Shown: positions 1-13,461, numbered from the stretch's first letter. The stretch: DNA of 64,000 nt from Otis tarda (GCA_026413225.1 CM048553.1:45176001-45240000); one strand, 5' to 3'. The notes: generated from the sequence alone by a model not told the origin. Numbers and translations are program-made.

Positions 1-549
1 ATTTATTACCCAAAGAGTCTTCACATTCTATGACTGTCTAACTGGGAATATAGCATGTAAATTTGCTGCTGCTTACATGTACCTGTGATGAAAACAGCTG
101 CCTATGTGAGGAGAGGAGAGGTGGGAGACAGCCAGCAGCTGAGGAGCAGTAGTGGTTGCCAAGGCCGGAGGACACCAGCTCTCTTCATTGTATTACCTCC
201 CAACACTTGCCAGCACCCGAGCCCTGGTTGTTAGATGAAATTAGGCAGTACTTCATCTAGGCAGTATAGAAAAATCTTTCCCTCCCCTTCCACCAAGGAC
301 GTTTCCTTATAGACCAACTATAAGGCTGCTGAGATGTAGGTGCTGGAGCACGAGGCTTCACCTTCCCAGAGCAGGCTGGTCAGTGATTAAAGCAAACCTG
401 TTGTCATTCTGAATATTGCCATCATTTAAAATGCAGATCTAACTTTTTCTGGACCTGTATGAAACTCAGTGACACTTGACACTGCCCTCTAGCACAAAGC
501 CGCACAAATCAGTTGCTTGCAGTGAAGCAAGCCACTGGGACCTGCTGAA
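1..549. other. Intergenic, nothing recognised
   Basis: Unique-looking non-coding sequence before the first CR1 fragment. I see no gene, repeat family or convincing regulatory motif in it. Confidence 0.6.
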
Positions 550-935
550 AATCATAGAATCATCGAATAGTTAGGGTTGGAAGGGACCTTTCAACGTCAT
601 CTAGTCCAACCCCCCTGCAAGGAGCAGGGACGTTTTCAACTAGATCAGGTTGCTCAGAGCCTCATCCAACCTGGCCTTGAACGTTTCCAGGGATGGGGCA
701 TCTACCACCTCTCTGGGCAACCTGCTCCAGTGTTCCACCACCCTCATTGCAAAAAATTTCTTCCCAATGTCTGGTCTGAATCTACCTCCCTCTATTTTAA
801 AACCATGACTCCTCATCCTTTCGCAACAGGCCCTGCTGAAGTGTTTCTCCTATAAGCCCCCTTTAGGTACTGGAAGGCCGCTCTAAGGTCTCCCCAGAGC
901 CTTCTCTTCTTCAAGCTGAACAGCCCCAACTCCTG
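550..935 (-). mobile_element. CR1 LINE 3'-end fragment
   Basis: This is a 5'-truncated copy of the CR1 non-LTR retrotransposon lying on the minus strand. On the plus strand it opens with ATCATAGAATCATCGAATAG, the reverse complement of the CR1 3' tail, followed by GGTTGGAAGGGACC and a CATCTAGTCCAACCCCCCTG block. The 3' untranslated part and the last coding stretch of ORF2 follow. Similarity stops near the CTGAACAGCCCCAACTC string, so the 5' boundary is good to about 15 bases. CR1 copies are usually truncated at the 5' end like this. The copy is dead: it lacks the reverse transcriptase core and its remaining reading frame is broken. Open frames here on the plus strand are antisense shadows of the element. 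Confidence 0.93.
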
Positions 936-3900
936 ACTATTTACAGCCTGGAGAACAAAAAGTTGTTCAGACTGCTAATGGCTGCTGATGGTCTCTTTTA
1001 ACTGGTGGAAAAAGCTCTGCCTCTTAGGTTGCAAACCCAACACAGGTTAAGGATTGGTACCAACAGGTCTGGTATCTTTGTGACTTTTCCACCAATATCT
1101 AAGTGGTACCATCAGAGAAGTTAGAAACTCAGAACTGCAGGGATATCTGGCAAAGAAGCTTTTAGAGAAGGATTTAATACAATGTCATCCAGGACAAGCA
1201 CTACTGGGGACCTTCATGTAGGAATTACCCAAAGGTGGTGAAAACACCTTGTGAACTTGGCACTCTAAGGTTAAATTTACCGATAACTTCACGAAGATGC
1301 TTCTACATTTCTCTTTTCTCTGAGATGCCGATGTAATACTTGCAAGGAAACTGTTTTGGAAAATGGCTCTCCAGAGCACTACAACACTGCTCTGTGCTCT
1401 GGAGTGTAACAAGGCAAAGCTCGCATCTCCTTTCAGGCAGGGTTTTTCTCATCAGAGAACTGATCCCAGACCAGCTCTGAAGACAGCAAAGTGCTACCCA
1501 TAGCCATTTATTATTCTTAGCCATGGAAAAAAATTTGATAAACTAAGTGGTTTAATTGGTGCAAGACTCATTGCTCAAGCAGCAGGCTGTACCACACGAT
1601 CAATTTAAAGACAAAGAAAGAAAATCCTACCAAAGCAGAGCCTAACTTGAGTACTGATAGAGCACTGTCAGCATCTGCAGTAAATGACTCAGAGTCTGAC
1701 AACTGAATTTATTAGAAAGAAGGATCTAGGCTCTGATGGTTTCAGTCTTGCTGAAAAATTAATGGATTTATTAGTCTCCTTTGAGCTTTTTGAAACACCA
1801 ATATCTATTTTTATTGGTATTACCTTGATTTTAATCATTATACTCTTACATGTGAACTCTACATAAATATCGACCTTGCCAGATGTCCGCTCTCTCCACT
1901 GGTGGAAGGACCCCAGCAGCTCCCTGTCCTCTGCCTTTCCTACTGGACATGGAGAGAGTGTCTACCTGATGTAACCACATTTTTGCTCCATTCATACAAT
2001 TAGTTTAAGAATATTTTTATAGAATAATTTTCTGAAGGCAGAGTAACTTGATGGAGGAGTGCTTTCTAAAATCAGACGTGTTGAGCACGAAATGTCATTT
2101 GTGCTAATCTGCCTGAAACTAGGAAAGTGTGAAATGTGCTGTAGGGAGGAGTTATTTCTTCTGCAATATTACGGGCTGGGAAAAAAAATCTGTTTATTAC
2201 AGAAAATAAAATGTATTTATAACAAAATAACTTATTCTCACTCAATCCTGGCTAAGTTAATGTGTTATTAATTGCACATTTTTGGACATAATTTGAGAGG
2301 GAGGGAGGACGAACTATCTCTAGCACTGCAGCTACTTAACTGTAACAATCGCATTTTCTTTTTAATAGAGTAAGTTAATTTTTAAAGTGATCTACAGAGG
2401 AACAGATGGAGGACCGCATTCTCTATGGGTATCTCCTGCTACAGCGACACTCAGAGCGCGGTGCGGTGCCTGGTGCCAGGTGCGTCAACCTTGCAGTCCT
2501 TCCTCCCCTTGTTCTCCTGTTATCTTATGTCTGGCGACCAGAAATGGCAAAGCAGCCTCTGAAGGTAAAATTTCCTTTGGCGTTTGAAGTAGCCTTGCAT
2601 TGCAATCTGCTTCATAAACAAACTCCTTGCTGGGCTGCAGCATCCTGCAGCAGGGTCCCGTCTTGGGGGCTTGTCTGTAAGCAGGATATGCCTCCAGCAG
2701 CAAAGGAGGAACGCGGGTGTGAAGAAAAAGCCGAGAGAGGAGTCCCTGGCCCGCTGATCGCAGTGAAAAACACTGGAATGATTAACTGCTGCCTCATCCT
2801 CTATTTCGTTTCACTGCTGGCATGTGAACTCTTGCTATGCAGGAAGCAAAAACCCCACTGGCTTCGATTAAACTGGGATTTCGGTCCAGATTGCATCCTC
2901 TTCATATTTTCTTATTAATTATTGCCCCACTGCTTTGTCTGTAAAAGAAAAGAGCAGCAACACATCAATCACGAAGCAGACTTGAAGTGTGGCTTTTGTA
3001 TGTCCTGTGATTTTGGAAGGAGGTCACAGACTAGGGGAACTTGGAGGCTGGAGGCTGCTCTAGGTGGTCTGAGAGGCTCCCCACGCTCCTGCAGTGTGCC
3101 CTGTCCTCCTCTCCTCTCCATCCACGCACCCTGCTGCCAGCAAAGAGGCTGGGTATTAACACCCAATGTTTTTAATCCAAATTTTAAAACTGTAAAGTGT
3201 GCTTTCAAGCTACCAGGGAGAGTATAGTGTTAGTTCAGGCAGCTGGTTCAGAGCCGCTGTGGGGAATAATCCCACCACAGCAGGAGGAACTGCCTGCAGT
3301 GGGTGATGCTCCTCTAGGACACCAGATTTGCACTAGAAACAAATGCCCTGTGACACACAATTTAAAAATCTTTAATAATGGTAATTACAGCAGAACAAAT
3401 AGGATAGAAACTGGAAAAAGCCCTTTTCTTAGGCATATATTTTTCTTTAAAATATTTCCTACGTCTGCTACCAACCTCTGAACCTCAGCACCACCCTCCT
3501 GGAGTACACAGAAGCTGAACATTGATGCAGGAGAGAAAGGCACCTTAGCCTGTAGTTCATGACAGTGGGAAGCATTTTTAACCCTTCTGTTACAGTGATT
3601 TACATAATAGGTAGAGCTAATTTTCAGAGGTATGAAGAGATTGAGGGGGGAAAAGATGCCTTTTCATTTTCAAAGAATGAAATTATCGTCTATTGTATTT
3701 ATTGCTAATGAGTAATGTTGTGTTTATCTGATGAATTTAGTTCCAGACCTTCAAAACAAGCGATAAGTTGCCCCAGAGCCATGTTGCAGTAGTGCTGCAT
3801 CTGCCTGAGCTTGGAGAAGGAAAGGTTGTCCCAGGAGCTGGTGGGGAACAAGACACACAGGAAGGAAGCTCACTGCCTGGAGAAAAGCCCCCTGTGATAC

Positions 3901-4775
3901 CCCACAGTGTGTGCACACACATCATCCCTCTGCTACCAGACAGGGTTTTTTTGCAAGATGCAGATCACAGAGACGAGAGATGACAGGGTGCTGTGAAGCA
4001 TCAGCGACGTTTCTGGGAAGATGTCTCAGGAGACAAGTATTAGCGTGACAGCTACCGACGTGCTTAGCACCTGCTGCCAGCGATGCCCCAGTAGCACGGG
4101 TACCACGCAGGGCATCTCCTGGTGAAGATGCTGGCCATGCTCCTGGTTCCCTGGGCCTCCTGTACAGCTTTGCCACAAGCAGCAGGATTTCTCCATGTGA
4201 TCAGGCCTGTCCCTGGCTACCAAGAGCCACTGCTGATGTGTGAGATGTGCAAGCCACCAGGATGCGGTTACACATCTGCTCCTGTGGAACTGAAAATCAG
4301 GGATCCTGAGTTGAAGCCTCATCTTTAAACCAGCTCCTCCAAAGCTGTCCATGTTTGTAGGTGCAGCAGACTGGGTTTGACTGAAACAAGCTTTTTTCCC
4401 CCTAATAGGGGAAATTTCACGAGGTCTGTTTTGGCTCTGAAACCGCACAGTCCAAGCAAAACTGAAACACCCTCTCTGGAAAAAATGCAGTTATCTGAGC
4501 ATTTTTGAGTTATGCTAAGAATTTTAGACTCGTGCTGGGAGCCTGTTTCAATTTCATCTGTGTTTTAAGAAGCATTTTGGTTGAGCCTACCCCCTCCTGA
4601 CTGTCTCTCTGGGTCCTCAACAGCCACCCATGTGCTCATGCAACTGCAAGCAGGGAGGTGCATTATGTGCCTTAGTTTTGTTTCCATAGCATGTTACCTG
4701 CCTGGACGGCCCAGAAATGGATGGGCCAGACTTCCAAGTACCCGAGATGAATGTACCTCAAAAATAGCACCACAT
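936..4775. other. Intergenic, no gene recognised
   Basis: No exon or repeat family is recognised. Chance open frames of up to 170 codons occur (for example plus 2406-2918), but their translations show no domain, and overlapping frames on the other strand are equally open. A perfect 11-bp inverted repeat (CTCCAGAGCAC, 1369-1379 against 1394-1404) with a 14-base loop is the only local structure noted. Confidence 0.5.
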
Positions 4776-4811
4776 TTCAGGAGACGGTGATTTTTCAGGA
4801 GACGGTGATTT
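4776..4811. repeat. 18-bp tandem duplication
   Basis: The 18-base unit TTCAGGAGACGGTGATTT occurs twice in direct succession (4776-4793 and 4794-4811) without mismatch, which suggests a recent slippage or duplication event in otherwise unique sequence. Confidence 0.9.
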
Positions 4812-7800
4812 TGATGCCCAGATTTTGCTGCTAGCTGTCTCTGGGCTCCCCGGGCCTTCGGCAGAGCTGATTTTACTTTAGGCCAAGCCAAGGACCACTC
4901 TTTAAGGTAAACCACTCTAAATGGCCTATGTCTACGTGGATTAGAAGTTACTCACTCTATCAGGAAAGAAATTCTTTAAAGTGATCGCTAATCGCTTCAG
5001 TGGGCAATGCCTGTCACGGGGTTGCATTGATTGCGCTTTTTGCATGACCGATCAATATATTTGTGTATATAAGTATGTAAAGACGCAAAGTTCTTTTTGC
5101 AAAGTTTTAGCAAATGCTTTATTCATGGAGGTGTAGTATCGGGAGCATCTCGCCCCATCTTCCCATGACCAGAGCAAAATCTGAGGCAAATGCAGGACAG
5201 GCGATCTCATACCTTGAACCTTGGCCACCCTATAGTGAGGATCTGGGAAAAGAAAAGGAAAATATCTGATGGTTTGGCAGAAAAAAAAAATCAGTATCTA
5301 TTCCAATTAGATCAGTGGTCTTACACTTGTAAAAGAGCTTTTTACCAGCTTTGCCAGTGCTGGCTCTTAGTAGTAGCAAGCGAAGGCTTCTCAGGAAGGT
5401 GGGAGCCTGTGGCTCAGTGTGATTTCCCCACTGAAGTGCTCTGCCTAGAGAGGGCCCAGGGGTTTTTCTTTGCTTCGTTACATTTTCTGGGATTTTTGTA
5501 ATCTCTTCTTTAAGTAAAGCTTTCAAAACTTCTTTGTTAATTTTAGAGTATTATTTTACATGTTTCACAGAGCACTTCCTATTTTGATTAAGACAAGTTG
5601 TCTATCCTGTGGCAAAGCCAGACTTGATTTCTTTCCTGTTCCTACTTCTCGGACTATGGAGAAGGGGTTTCTCCCCCTCCTTGCGGCAGGCTGACTCCTT
5701 AGCCCAGGGCACTGGGGGGACCAAACCATAGGTTGGTGGCACTTTTGCTGCTTCTCTTCTCCTTCACCCCTTGCACTCTCCTGCGTGCAGCACGGGCTCA
5801 GACCAGAGGAGCCGGGAGCATTAACATCATGGTGCTGGGAAACATTTCCAGTCCTCAGCCCATTCTGTCCATTGCTTCCTCACCCATGAGCGCTACAACC
5901 CACATTTTCATACTCATGGCCCAGGTGCATTAAATGGGACTTGTGTGCTCAGCTCTGCTCCCAGTCAGGACACAGGTGCTTCCCAAAGTGCCCATTCCTC
6001 TGAAGACTTCCTTTTTGGGGGCCAGATACTTCAGGCCTCATGTTTAGGAGATGGGGCTTTCTTCTCCCCCTTCCTGGCAGCTGCAGGGCTTTAGCCCTAA
6101 GTATGAGCTTAGTCCTGGATGGCTGGGGGCAAGGTGGGGTTGATCATTGTCTTTATTTCCACGTCCATCTGAAACTATTGGTCCTTCCAGCACATGAGTT
6201 AGGAAATGTTGATTTACTCATCAAGATGGATGTGCACAGAGGTAAAGAGGAAATAATATGCACCTCATAAGGCTTCTTGCCTCTGTAAATTTGATTTCTG
6301 ATTCTGTTATATCATGAGTCACCACGAGGAAGGTCTAGGGTTTTTTTTACCTCCTTGCACCACTCCTCCAATGTATCACTAAACCATTTTTAAAATGCAA
6401 TTTAGCTGGTCCAGTTCCCAACGGAAAAAACAATTTCCAGCCCCTACCAATTGCATCTCACTTATCGTTCAGGAACCAGCTATGGGGCTTGAAGAGTGAA
6501 CCCATGTTATGGGTGCCAAAGCTCTTAGTTTATCATTAAGTTGATAATACACTTCACTCTCATTACTATTCTATCATTAGGATCTGAGTGGTTTGAGTGT
6601 TTGACTAAGTGGCTGTTTTTTCTCCTTAGAGTTATATGAGATGCTGCCTCTCAGCAAGGTGTCCTGAAAACCTTTTCTTAATGAACAAGTGATTAAAAGG
6701 CTTAAGTGCAAGCAAGCATCCAAAACACAAGCTGCATTATCATGAAACGAGCCAGAAATAGGCTAACAGTCAGTGCCACTGAGAGCGCAGAGGTCCTTCA
6801 CTCGGATGCTCTCAACGCTCTCTTGTTTTGTCTCAGTGGTAGCTGCCGGGCAGGGTCCCGTGGGCTACCCGTGCTGTGTCCCAGTCTCTGTCGAAGATGG
6901 CTGGATTATCCTCTGCCATGCACAGCAAATCCACCCCAGGGCAGAGCTGGCTTTTCCTTTGTTCCCATACATGCCCCCATTTCTGGTCTCAGGCAGCTCA
7001 GGAGCACGCTATGAGTGTCCTGCTCCCACCAAGGCTGCATCTCCTTTGAGTTAGCTGCCAGGAAAAGCACAGCCAGTGAGTAAGAGCAAGACAGTCAGAG
7101 TCCTCGGTGGTTTGTACTTTTGTGCTGTCTTTCACCAGGTCAGATTTTAATATTTCATGTGGAGGCACAAGAAAATAACACCCAGTCTGCAGCAGTCAGC
7201 ATCCCTTCCCAAGCGGTGGAGATGGTTGTGGCAAATAAAAGCACATCCCCTCTGGAAGGAGTGTCAGGCAAGGAAATGCACCATCCTCTGAGTGAAACCA
7301 CAATCCTCCAGAAATCAGGGGAAGTTTAGCCAGTGGCTGGAGCAGAGACCAGATTTCACCTAATTTTCCACACGAGATCCGAGTGTCGTGTTGGCATACC
7401 AAGTCTAGTGCTCAGTGCTGCTTTTCTGATGGATCCCTTTGTGCCACCCCACTGCAGGGGCAGCCTGTGCACGGTATCACCTTCCTCCCCAGTTAGATAT
7501 GGGATGAATTGGAAGGCTCTGGGGAAGTCACGGCGGGTGTTGAATACACCATGCTGGGACCTGTGGGACCTCAGCACCAGTGCCGATGCCCTGTGTCTGG
7601 TCAAGGCCCTTCTGGTGGCACAGGCTGCTTATTCTCTGAATGAAGAAAGGCGAAGAGATAAAAATAAAACCCTCTCCCTGACATCTGATAGAAATTTTTC
7701 TTCCATTTATTTCCGTTTCTGCCCTCTTCTTTTCCCATTTGTTCCAGTAACTGAAAGAGCAGCATGAGCTGACACTGTCATTACCCACATAATTTTCAGT

Positions 7801-10047
7801 GACACTGGTTCAACTAAATGCCCTCACAGATGTCTTCATGCTCCTGAGAACAAAGTTTCATTTCCCGAGCCCTAGAGAAGTGGGGATGGGGTCATCTTTG
7901 CTGTCTCTGACGTCCCATGGAGTTGTCTGGCTGATGTGTTTTGTGGTGGCTACATCATTTCCTATTTCTTGCTGACCCCAAAAGATGTGGGTACCAGTTG
8001 CTTTTACCATCCCAGTGTCATGTCTGAGTTTCACCACCATTGAGTAAATTAAACATCTTGTCTGGTTTTCCCAGAGGCTGACACCCTGTGGTTGTTTTCC
8101 CCTTGTTGAGCAGCTGTGATAGCCTTGCTCAGCAGTGTCTTTGATGGGGCTGTCTGAGCAGGGATCCTCACTGACGGCTGGGTCTGCCCAGAGCTGCGAG
8201 TGCCGAGGTAGGGCAGGCAGGGCGGCTAAGACCCGAAGAAGGGTCATCCTCCTCTTGGTACCATGACCTGGAGAAAAGCTGCCCAGTTTGCCCCTGTTTC
8301 TCTCCTGACCAGTCTTATTCTGGAGCATCTTGCTTATTGCAATTCTCTCTAGTGGCCAGAATTTCGCATCCTTAGTTTTGATTTAGATTGTGGTTTCTAT
8401 ATAGACAGCATCTCAGCACTTATGACTTCCTTGTAGGTTGTCAGTAAGGGCTGTGTATTAGTTTCCAGCACTGCTTATTTTTTTTCTCCCAAAGGCACCT
8501 CTTCTCCTTCCAGTCATTTGAGACACTTGGGGAAAAGGAACATCTTCCATTTGCAGACACTGGGTTATGACCTTGTTTCAACTGAAGAAGACTTTTGACA
8601 GAAGAGAGGCTAGTAGGCTAGTATAATCCACGTTGTAATAGTCTTATCCAGTCCTGGACCTCGGTTAACATCTCATTCCTCTTCTCCTGAAGAGGGGAGG
8701 CAGTACAACCGATCTCATATACCTTGCCCAGGGCTGTGGGCACAGCGCTGATTCAATGGAGAGTAGGGAATCCAGGATAAATACTTTATTAACTTCTCGC
8801 CCTGCTGGTAGTCTAGGTAGGAGGTGGGGAATGGAGGCTTGGAATTAAAAGTCTGATAACTTGCCAGGGAGATGATGACAAAAATCAAAAGGGAAAGCAC
8901 ATTTTATTTGCAAAGTTCAAGAAGGGTATTACAATCAAGAAGAGGAAAGCAAATTGAAGCATTAAAAATAAAGCACTTGATAGCTCTTTGAAAGGGTGGC
9001 TAAAAAGTGTTTCACTCAAACTCTCTCATGTCACTGCCATATTCTCCCCCTCCATTTCCCCCCTCCATGTCACATCAATTAATCGGATGACAGCCCGGCT
9101 GCAGTGTGGTGCTGCCGAGTGCAGGCAGTTTCAGGCTGTGCAGGAAGGAGCCGTGCTGGGTTATTCTGACCTCTGATCCCGAAATCAGCTTGCTGGTCCC
9201 TGACACCGTGCTGAACCACATGTTGCAATAAGGTTTATGTCACAGGCGAGGAAGGTTAAGCCATCAGGAAGGCCCCTTCAATGCTGAATTTTATGGTAAT
9301 GATCTGTCAACAGTTGAGAACTTTGCCTCCTTCCTTCCAGGATTCGCCGACCCAAAACAGTGGTGATGGGCTGGAGGCAGTTGGACCCTCTGATTAGCCC
9401 AGCGTGGAGGTGAAGAGCTGGCAGAGAAAAACAGAACTTTAACTTAAGCTTGGGTTTTGTGCTCATTGTTGTTCACTTGCGCGTGGAGGGAGCTTGAGGA
9501 CCCTCTGCCAGAGGCCGGGAGCAGAGTTGCCACCACCACCCCACTGCCCCAATTTCCCTTCTCGCTGGTGCAGACACCTCAGGGGAGCCACCAGCACAGT
9601 CGGCTGTTTTGCATTCCTACGGACAGGCTTTGCTAGGAGGACCAAGGCAGGCTTTCTTTTAAAGGCTGAGTTTATTCAAAAAAGGCGTAACCTTGTTTTT
9701 GGAGAACAGAAATTTCAGTGCAACTTAGCTGGAAATTGCCCCCAGGTCAGGAGTAGACCCCTCTGAGAGGAGGAGAGAAACACCGACACCTTGCGAGTCT
9801 GCTGGTGTCTGTACCAAAATGTCTGGCTCTTGGCACAAGACCAGAACCCTTCTCCTTCCCAGCCCAGGGTCCTCTCTGAAAGCTTTAACTGGTGATGTCT
9901 CAGGTGTTTTGGGGTTTCTGTTTAAAACCTAAGAACTGTTTTGTTACTCAGCTTCAGAGGAAAAGGGGGAATGTCCTGTGAGAAAGGCTGGCTCTCTCCA
10001 CCATGAAGGTTCTTATAATTGTCCACCACCCTTTCATTAAGATAGCG
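4812..10047. other. Intergenic, no gene recognised
   Basis: Mixed-composition unique sequence. Open frames of 60-156 codons are scattered on both strands and overlap each other. None carries a recognisable domain or conserved motif. No repeat family was identified. Confidence 0.5.
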
Positions 10048-10095
10048 ATACATATTTACATATATACTTATATTTTTACATATATATGTATTTCC
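10048..10095. repeat. AT-rich TATATA simple repeat
   Basis: A low-complexity run of alternating ATACAT, TATATA and TATATG units, a degenerate (TA)n microsatellite. Nothing suggests a promoter role beyond the chance TATA-like strings. Confidence 0.75.
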
Positions 10096-10240
10096 TTCCA
10101 ATCCGTCAGGCTGCTGCTTGGGTACTGCTGCTGGCTTCTAGGGACAAGAGGCAGAAGTGAGCTACCTGGTACAGTTTTCCTCAAGTAATATTTCAGCCCA
10201 GCCTGTGTTTTAGTTGCTGAGCCTGAAAGTTGTGAGGGCA

Positions 10241-10380
10241 GGGACGCCAGGCCAGGCCACGGTCTGTTTAGCTCGGTCTCGGAGCGGAGAATAGGAGAGG
10301 CCGTGGGGAAGAGGTGGGAGTAGGATGCCCGCCGCCGGTGCTCTGCTGGGGCTGTGAACCCGCCTCCGGCTCTTCACCAT
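10241..10380. other. Short CpG-rich patch
   Basis: About 11 CpG dinucleotides fall within 140 bases, around the GCTCGGTCTCGGAGCGG and CCCGCCGCCGG strings, in a neighbourhood where CpG is sparse. It is shorter than a usual CpG island and no first exon is visible next to it. It could be a small unmethylated regulatory patch, or simply GC-rich sequence. Confidence 0.3.
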
Positions 10381-12808
10381 CAGAGACTTTCAGGGAGACA
10401 GCGAACTCTCCGAAACTCATCTTTTTTCTCAGCAGGAAGCCAAGGAAGAGCCAGGACTTTAAATAGTCAGCATAAGCCTCAGCCCAACCAGTTCTTAAAT
10501 GTAAGGTGCATTTCTTCAAAAGCATAGCATAAATATTTCAGTAATTCTTCTGACATTAGAATTACCCAGATGGGCTGAGATGAAAAAAAAAATACCTCAA
10601 ACAAAATGCATCAAACTGTATTGCATTAAATCGCCCCCACTCGCCGGGTACCCACTGGAGCTGCGTGAATAAAGGGTCAAATTGCAGGAGCAGGTCACCT
10701 GAGCTCAGCAAGAGTATAGCAGGGCTTTAATAAGCTCAGGGGAAGGCGAGGGAGAAAGACTAATGCAAGAAACAGCTTCTCTGCAAGGCAGAGACACAGC
10801 AGAGCAGGACTCTGCCACCAGTAAGGGCCACAACAGAAGCATGAGGAGGGCGGAAGAGAAGGTGCCAGAGATGCAGGAGTGGTGGGGAAAGGGTACTTGG
10901 GAGGCCGTTACTCACCCTTCCAGGTCTTGTGTAAGAAACCTGTGGAATGATCAGTCTTAAAAGAAAATAAAATATTTAGAGATCAGATTAATTAAAATTT
11001 AATGCACGCTGCTCCCCAAAAAACCCCACACCTTTTTTTAGCCAAGTACTCTATAAATTTAAAGAATTTATTAGCACAAGGTGATGTGGACCCCAAAACC
11101 ACAAGTGAGTTAAAAAACATGTTTCAACAAATATACATGCCTCTTGCTTGCCATTGGAAGCAGGATGCTGGGCTAGGGGATCCCTTAGCAGAGTAAACTT
11201 TAAGTTCTTCTGTTATATTAAACAATTCCATCAGTTTTAAGGGTCTTTGGATTTTTTTAATGATGCAAAGGCACCTGTTGACTCAATTTTGACCAGTGTG
11301 GAGAATGCAAGGGCTGAGCTGGGAGCAGGGCAGGCAGAGGTGGCACCGGTTACGGTGGGAACTGGGGGTCAGGCTGGTGCTTCCCTCAGAGATCTTCAGC
11401 CTCGTCGGATGGGCAGACTGGGACATATCCTATAGGGACATCAGGGAAAGGGAGACAATGCTTCTCTGAGCCTGCCGCCAAAACAAGCACCTAAAAGCCA
11501 TGTTCTCTAAAATCCTGGGCTGACATGACTTTACCAGATCTCAGAACTCCTGGTAGGATGAATAGTCCCTGGGACACACACGGTGGGAGGCTGCCTCTTC
11601 TGTCCTGGCTACTCCTTCCCAAGTCAGGTAGATTTTGGTCTTCCTACAAGAGCCATTCGCACTGCAGTCAATGGCCAGAAAAAAACAGGGGAGGAAGTGC
11701 ATGGTCTTATAAAGGACTTTATAGCTCTAGAGAATGGAATTAGTCCTCAAGTAAAAGCTTTATGAATACTTCACTAGTTTTAATCATTTAGTTTGGCTGA
11801 TATAGTTTTCCTGTACATTTCCTGTATATTTTTTGTTAGTATTTAGTTTTAAAAGAACTAAAAGGGCCAAAGTGTTTGCTTGTTTAGTAGTATGGCAAAT
11901 CGGCAGGTTTCATCTGGTTCTGGGAGGCTGGACACTAATTTTGGAAAACTGGTAATGGCCTGAGACTACACTTAAGACATCCAAGCAAACTATAGTCTTA
12001 ATAACCTTATTCAATATTTTTGTGTTTATTTTTGTTTTATTTTTTTTGTGTTAAATTTGTAGGGGTAACCTGAATTGCTGGAGTTCATATAGCAAATTTT
12101 GAGGAGGCAGCTGAGCATCCTCCTGCTGTGTTCCAGTCCAAGGGTGTCTTCATAAGCTTTTATTGCTTTCTTCTGTTGTGTGAGACGTTCAGGAATGCCT
12201 TTTTCTGCTGACAAGTGGAAAAGAACCACTGCTGCAATGCATGCTAAAAAGGGACTTTCCTTTCTACTATCCACACATCTCCCCTTTGGCATTCGTGCTG
12301 AGGTTCGGTGCTCACCGCCTACACCAAAACCTCAACATTCATGAAGAAGTGCTAATCCAGATGTTGAAGTCAATGCTGATGCAGAAGCTACTATAAAAGC
12401 CAAGACAAGCCATCTGGATTGCAACACACCAGGTATCACTGGGCACCGCTCACCCATGCCCTGCAGCCCAGCGCAGCTGGAAGTGACTCTCAGCTGGATT
12501 CCTCCTCATCTTCCTCAGGAGCAGGGTGTCCTGAGCTGCCTGATTGACTGCTCAGAAAAGGGATGGTCCCTAATGAGAATGCCAGTCTGATATATACTGG
12601 GCAGGCAACTTACCAAACTTACCACCTACCTCCCCTTCGTGACCTGATGCATTGTGGAGAGCCAGCGTTTTGATATCTTGGTCAGCATGCCCTCTGCTGC
12701 AGAGGGGACCGTGGGTTTCTGTGGGGGCATGGGCAGTTCCATCCTCCCACTAATGCTGAGGAAGCATTTGGCAGAGTGCACGCATGGGAGTGAGATGCAT
12801 GTCCATTT
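10381..12808. other. Intergenic, no gene recognised
   Basis: No gene or repeat family recognised. The stretch from about 10560 to 10720 has a CAGGTCACCTGAG string holding two overlapping E-box or receptor half-site-like cores, but this alone is weak evidence for function. Confidence 0.5.
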
Positions 12809-12858
12809 GCACACATGTGTGGACACACACACACGTGCACACGCACACACACATGCAC
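12809..12858. repeat. (CA)n microsatellite, interrupted
   Basis: A dinucleotide repeat built mainly of CA with GTGTGG and CGTG interruptions. The open frames rich in alternating Val/Cys/His residues across it on both strands are artefacts of the repeat. Confidence 0.9.
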
Positions 12859-13367
12859 TCCTCTGACTCCGAAACATGAGTGATGAGCAAGCAAGGGGAG
12901 GCGGACAGCGAAAGGCACACTTAGGTTTTGAAATTAGCCTGATCAAAGGCAAAACTGCAGCTTCCCGATATACCCCAGGGAATTTCTGATGCACTCCTCC
13001 CTTCTGGAGCAAGGGTTAATAACTGGAGCTGCTTAACTGACAGCCATCCCTGCAGCCAGGCAAACACCCGCAGCCAGAAAGTGGATCTGACCCCCTGGCA
13101 TGGCAGGAAAGTGGAGACAAAGCCCTGTGCCCACCACATGCTTCTGTGCAAGCATGGGCACGTCGTCTTGCTGTGGCTAGCAGGCGGGCTCCTGGGCTTG
13201 CCGCATTGCTTGTACACCAGGGCTTTGCCAAAGCGAAGGTAAACATGAAGCAGGGGATTTGGGAGAGACCTGGTGCAGGAAACTAAAAGCAAAACAAGGG
13301 AAAGCAACCCATGCAGTGTGAGATAAAATGAAGAATGGAAGGGCTGTGGGGTAGCAGCAGCCTTATC
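12859..13367. other. Intergenic, nothing recognised
   Basis: Open frames of 76-128 codons lie on the minus strand but have no recognisable domain. Several overlap each other in different frames, which argues against coding. Confidence 0.5.
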
Positions 13368-13461
13368 TTTTTTTTTTTTTTTAGCCTCAATCTAATTAAA
13401 AGAGATATATAATTAAAATGAAGCAATTAACTATTCTGTAATTAAATACAAAAATAATTAA
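13368..13461. promoter_or_regulatory. T15 run plus AATTAA homeodomain-like site cluster
   Basis: A run of 15 T (13368-13382) is followed by five AATTAA cores starting at 13394, 13411, 13425, 13440 and 13456, spaced 14 to 17 bases apart. Four of the five form TAATTA, the preferred core of many homeodomain proteins. Such homotypic clusters occur in developmental enhancers, but an AT-rich segment also yields them by chance. The site positions are read directly from the sequence. A regulatory role is inference. Confidence 0.3.

Noticed and set aside
577-855. 92-codon plus-strand open frame
   Set aside because: Antisense read-through of the CR1 3' end.
2406-2918. 170-codon open frame on the plus strand
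   Set aside because: No recognisable domain, and overlapping frames on the opposite strand (2485-2797) are also open. Length is within chance for this composition.
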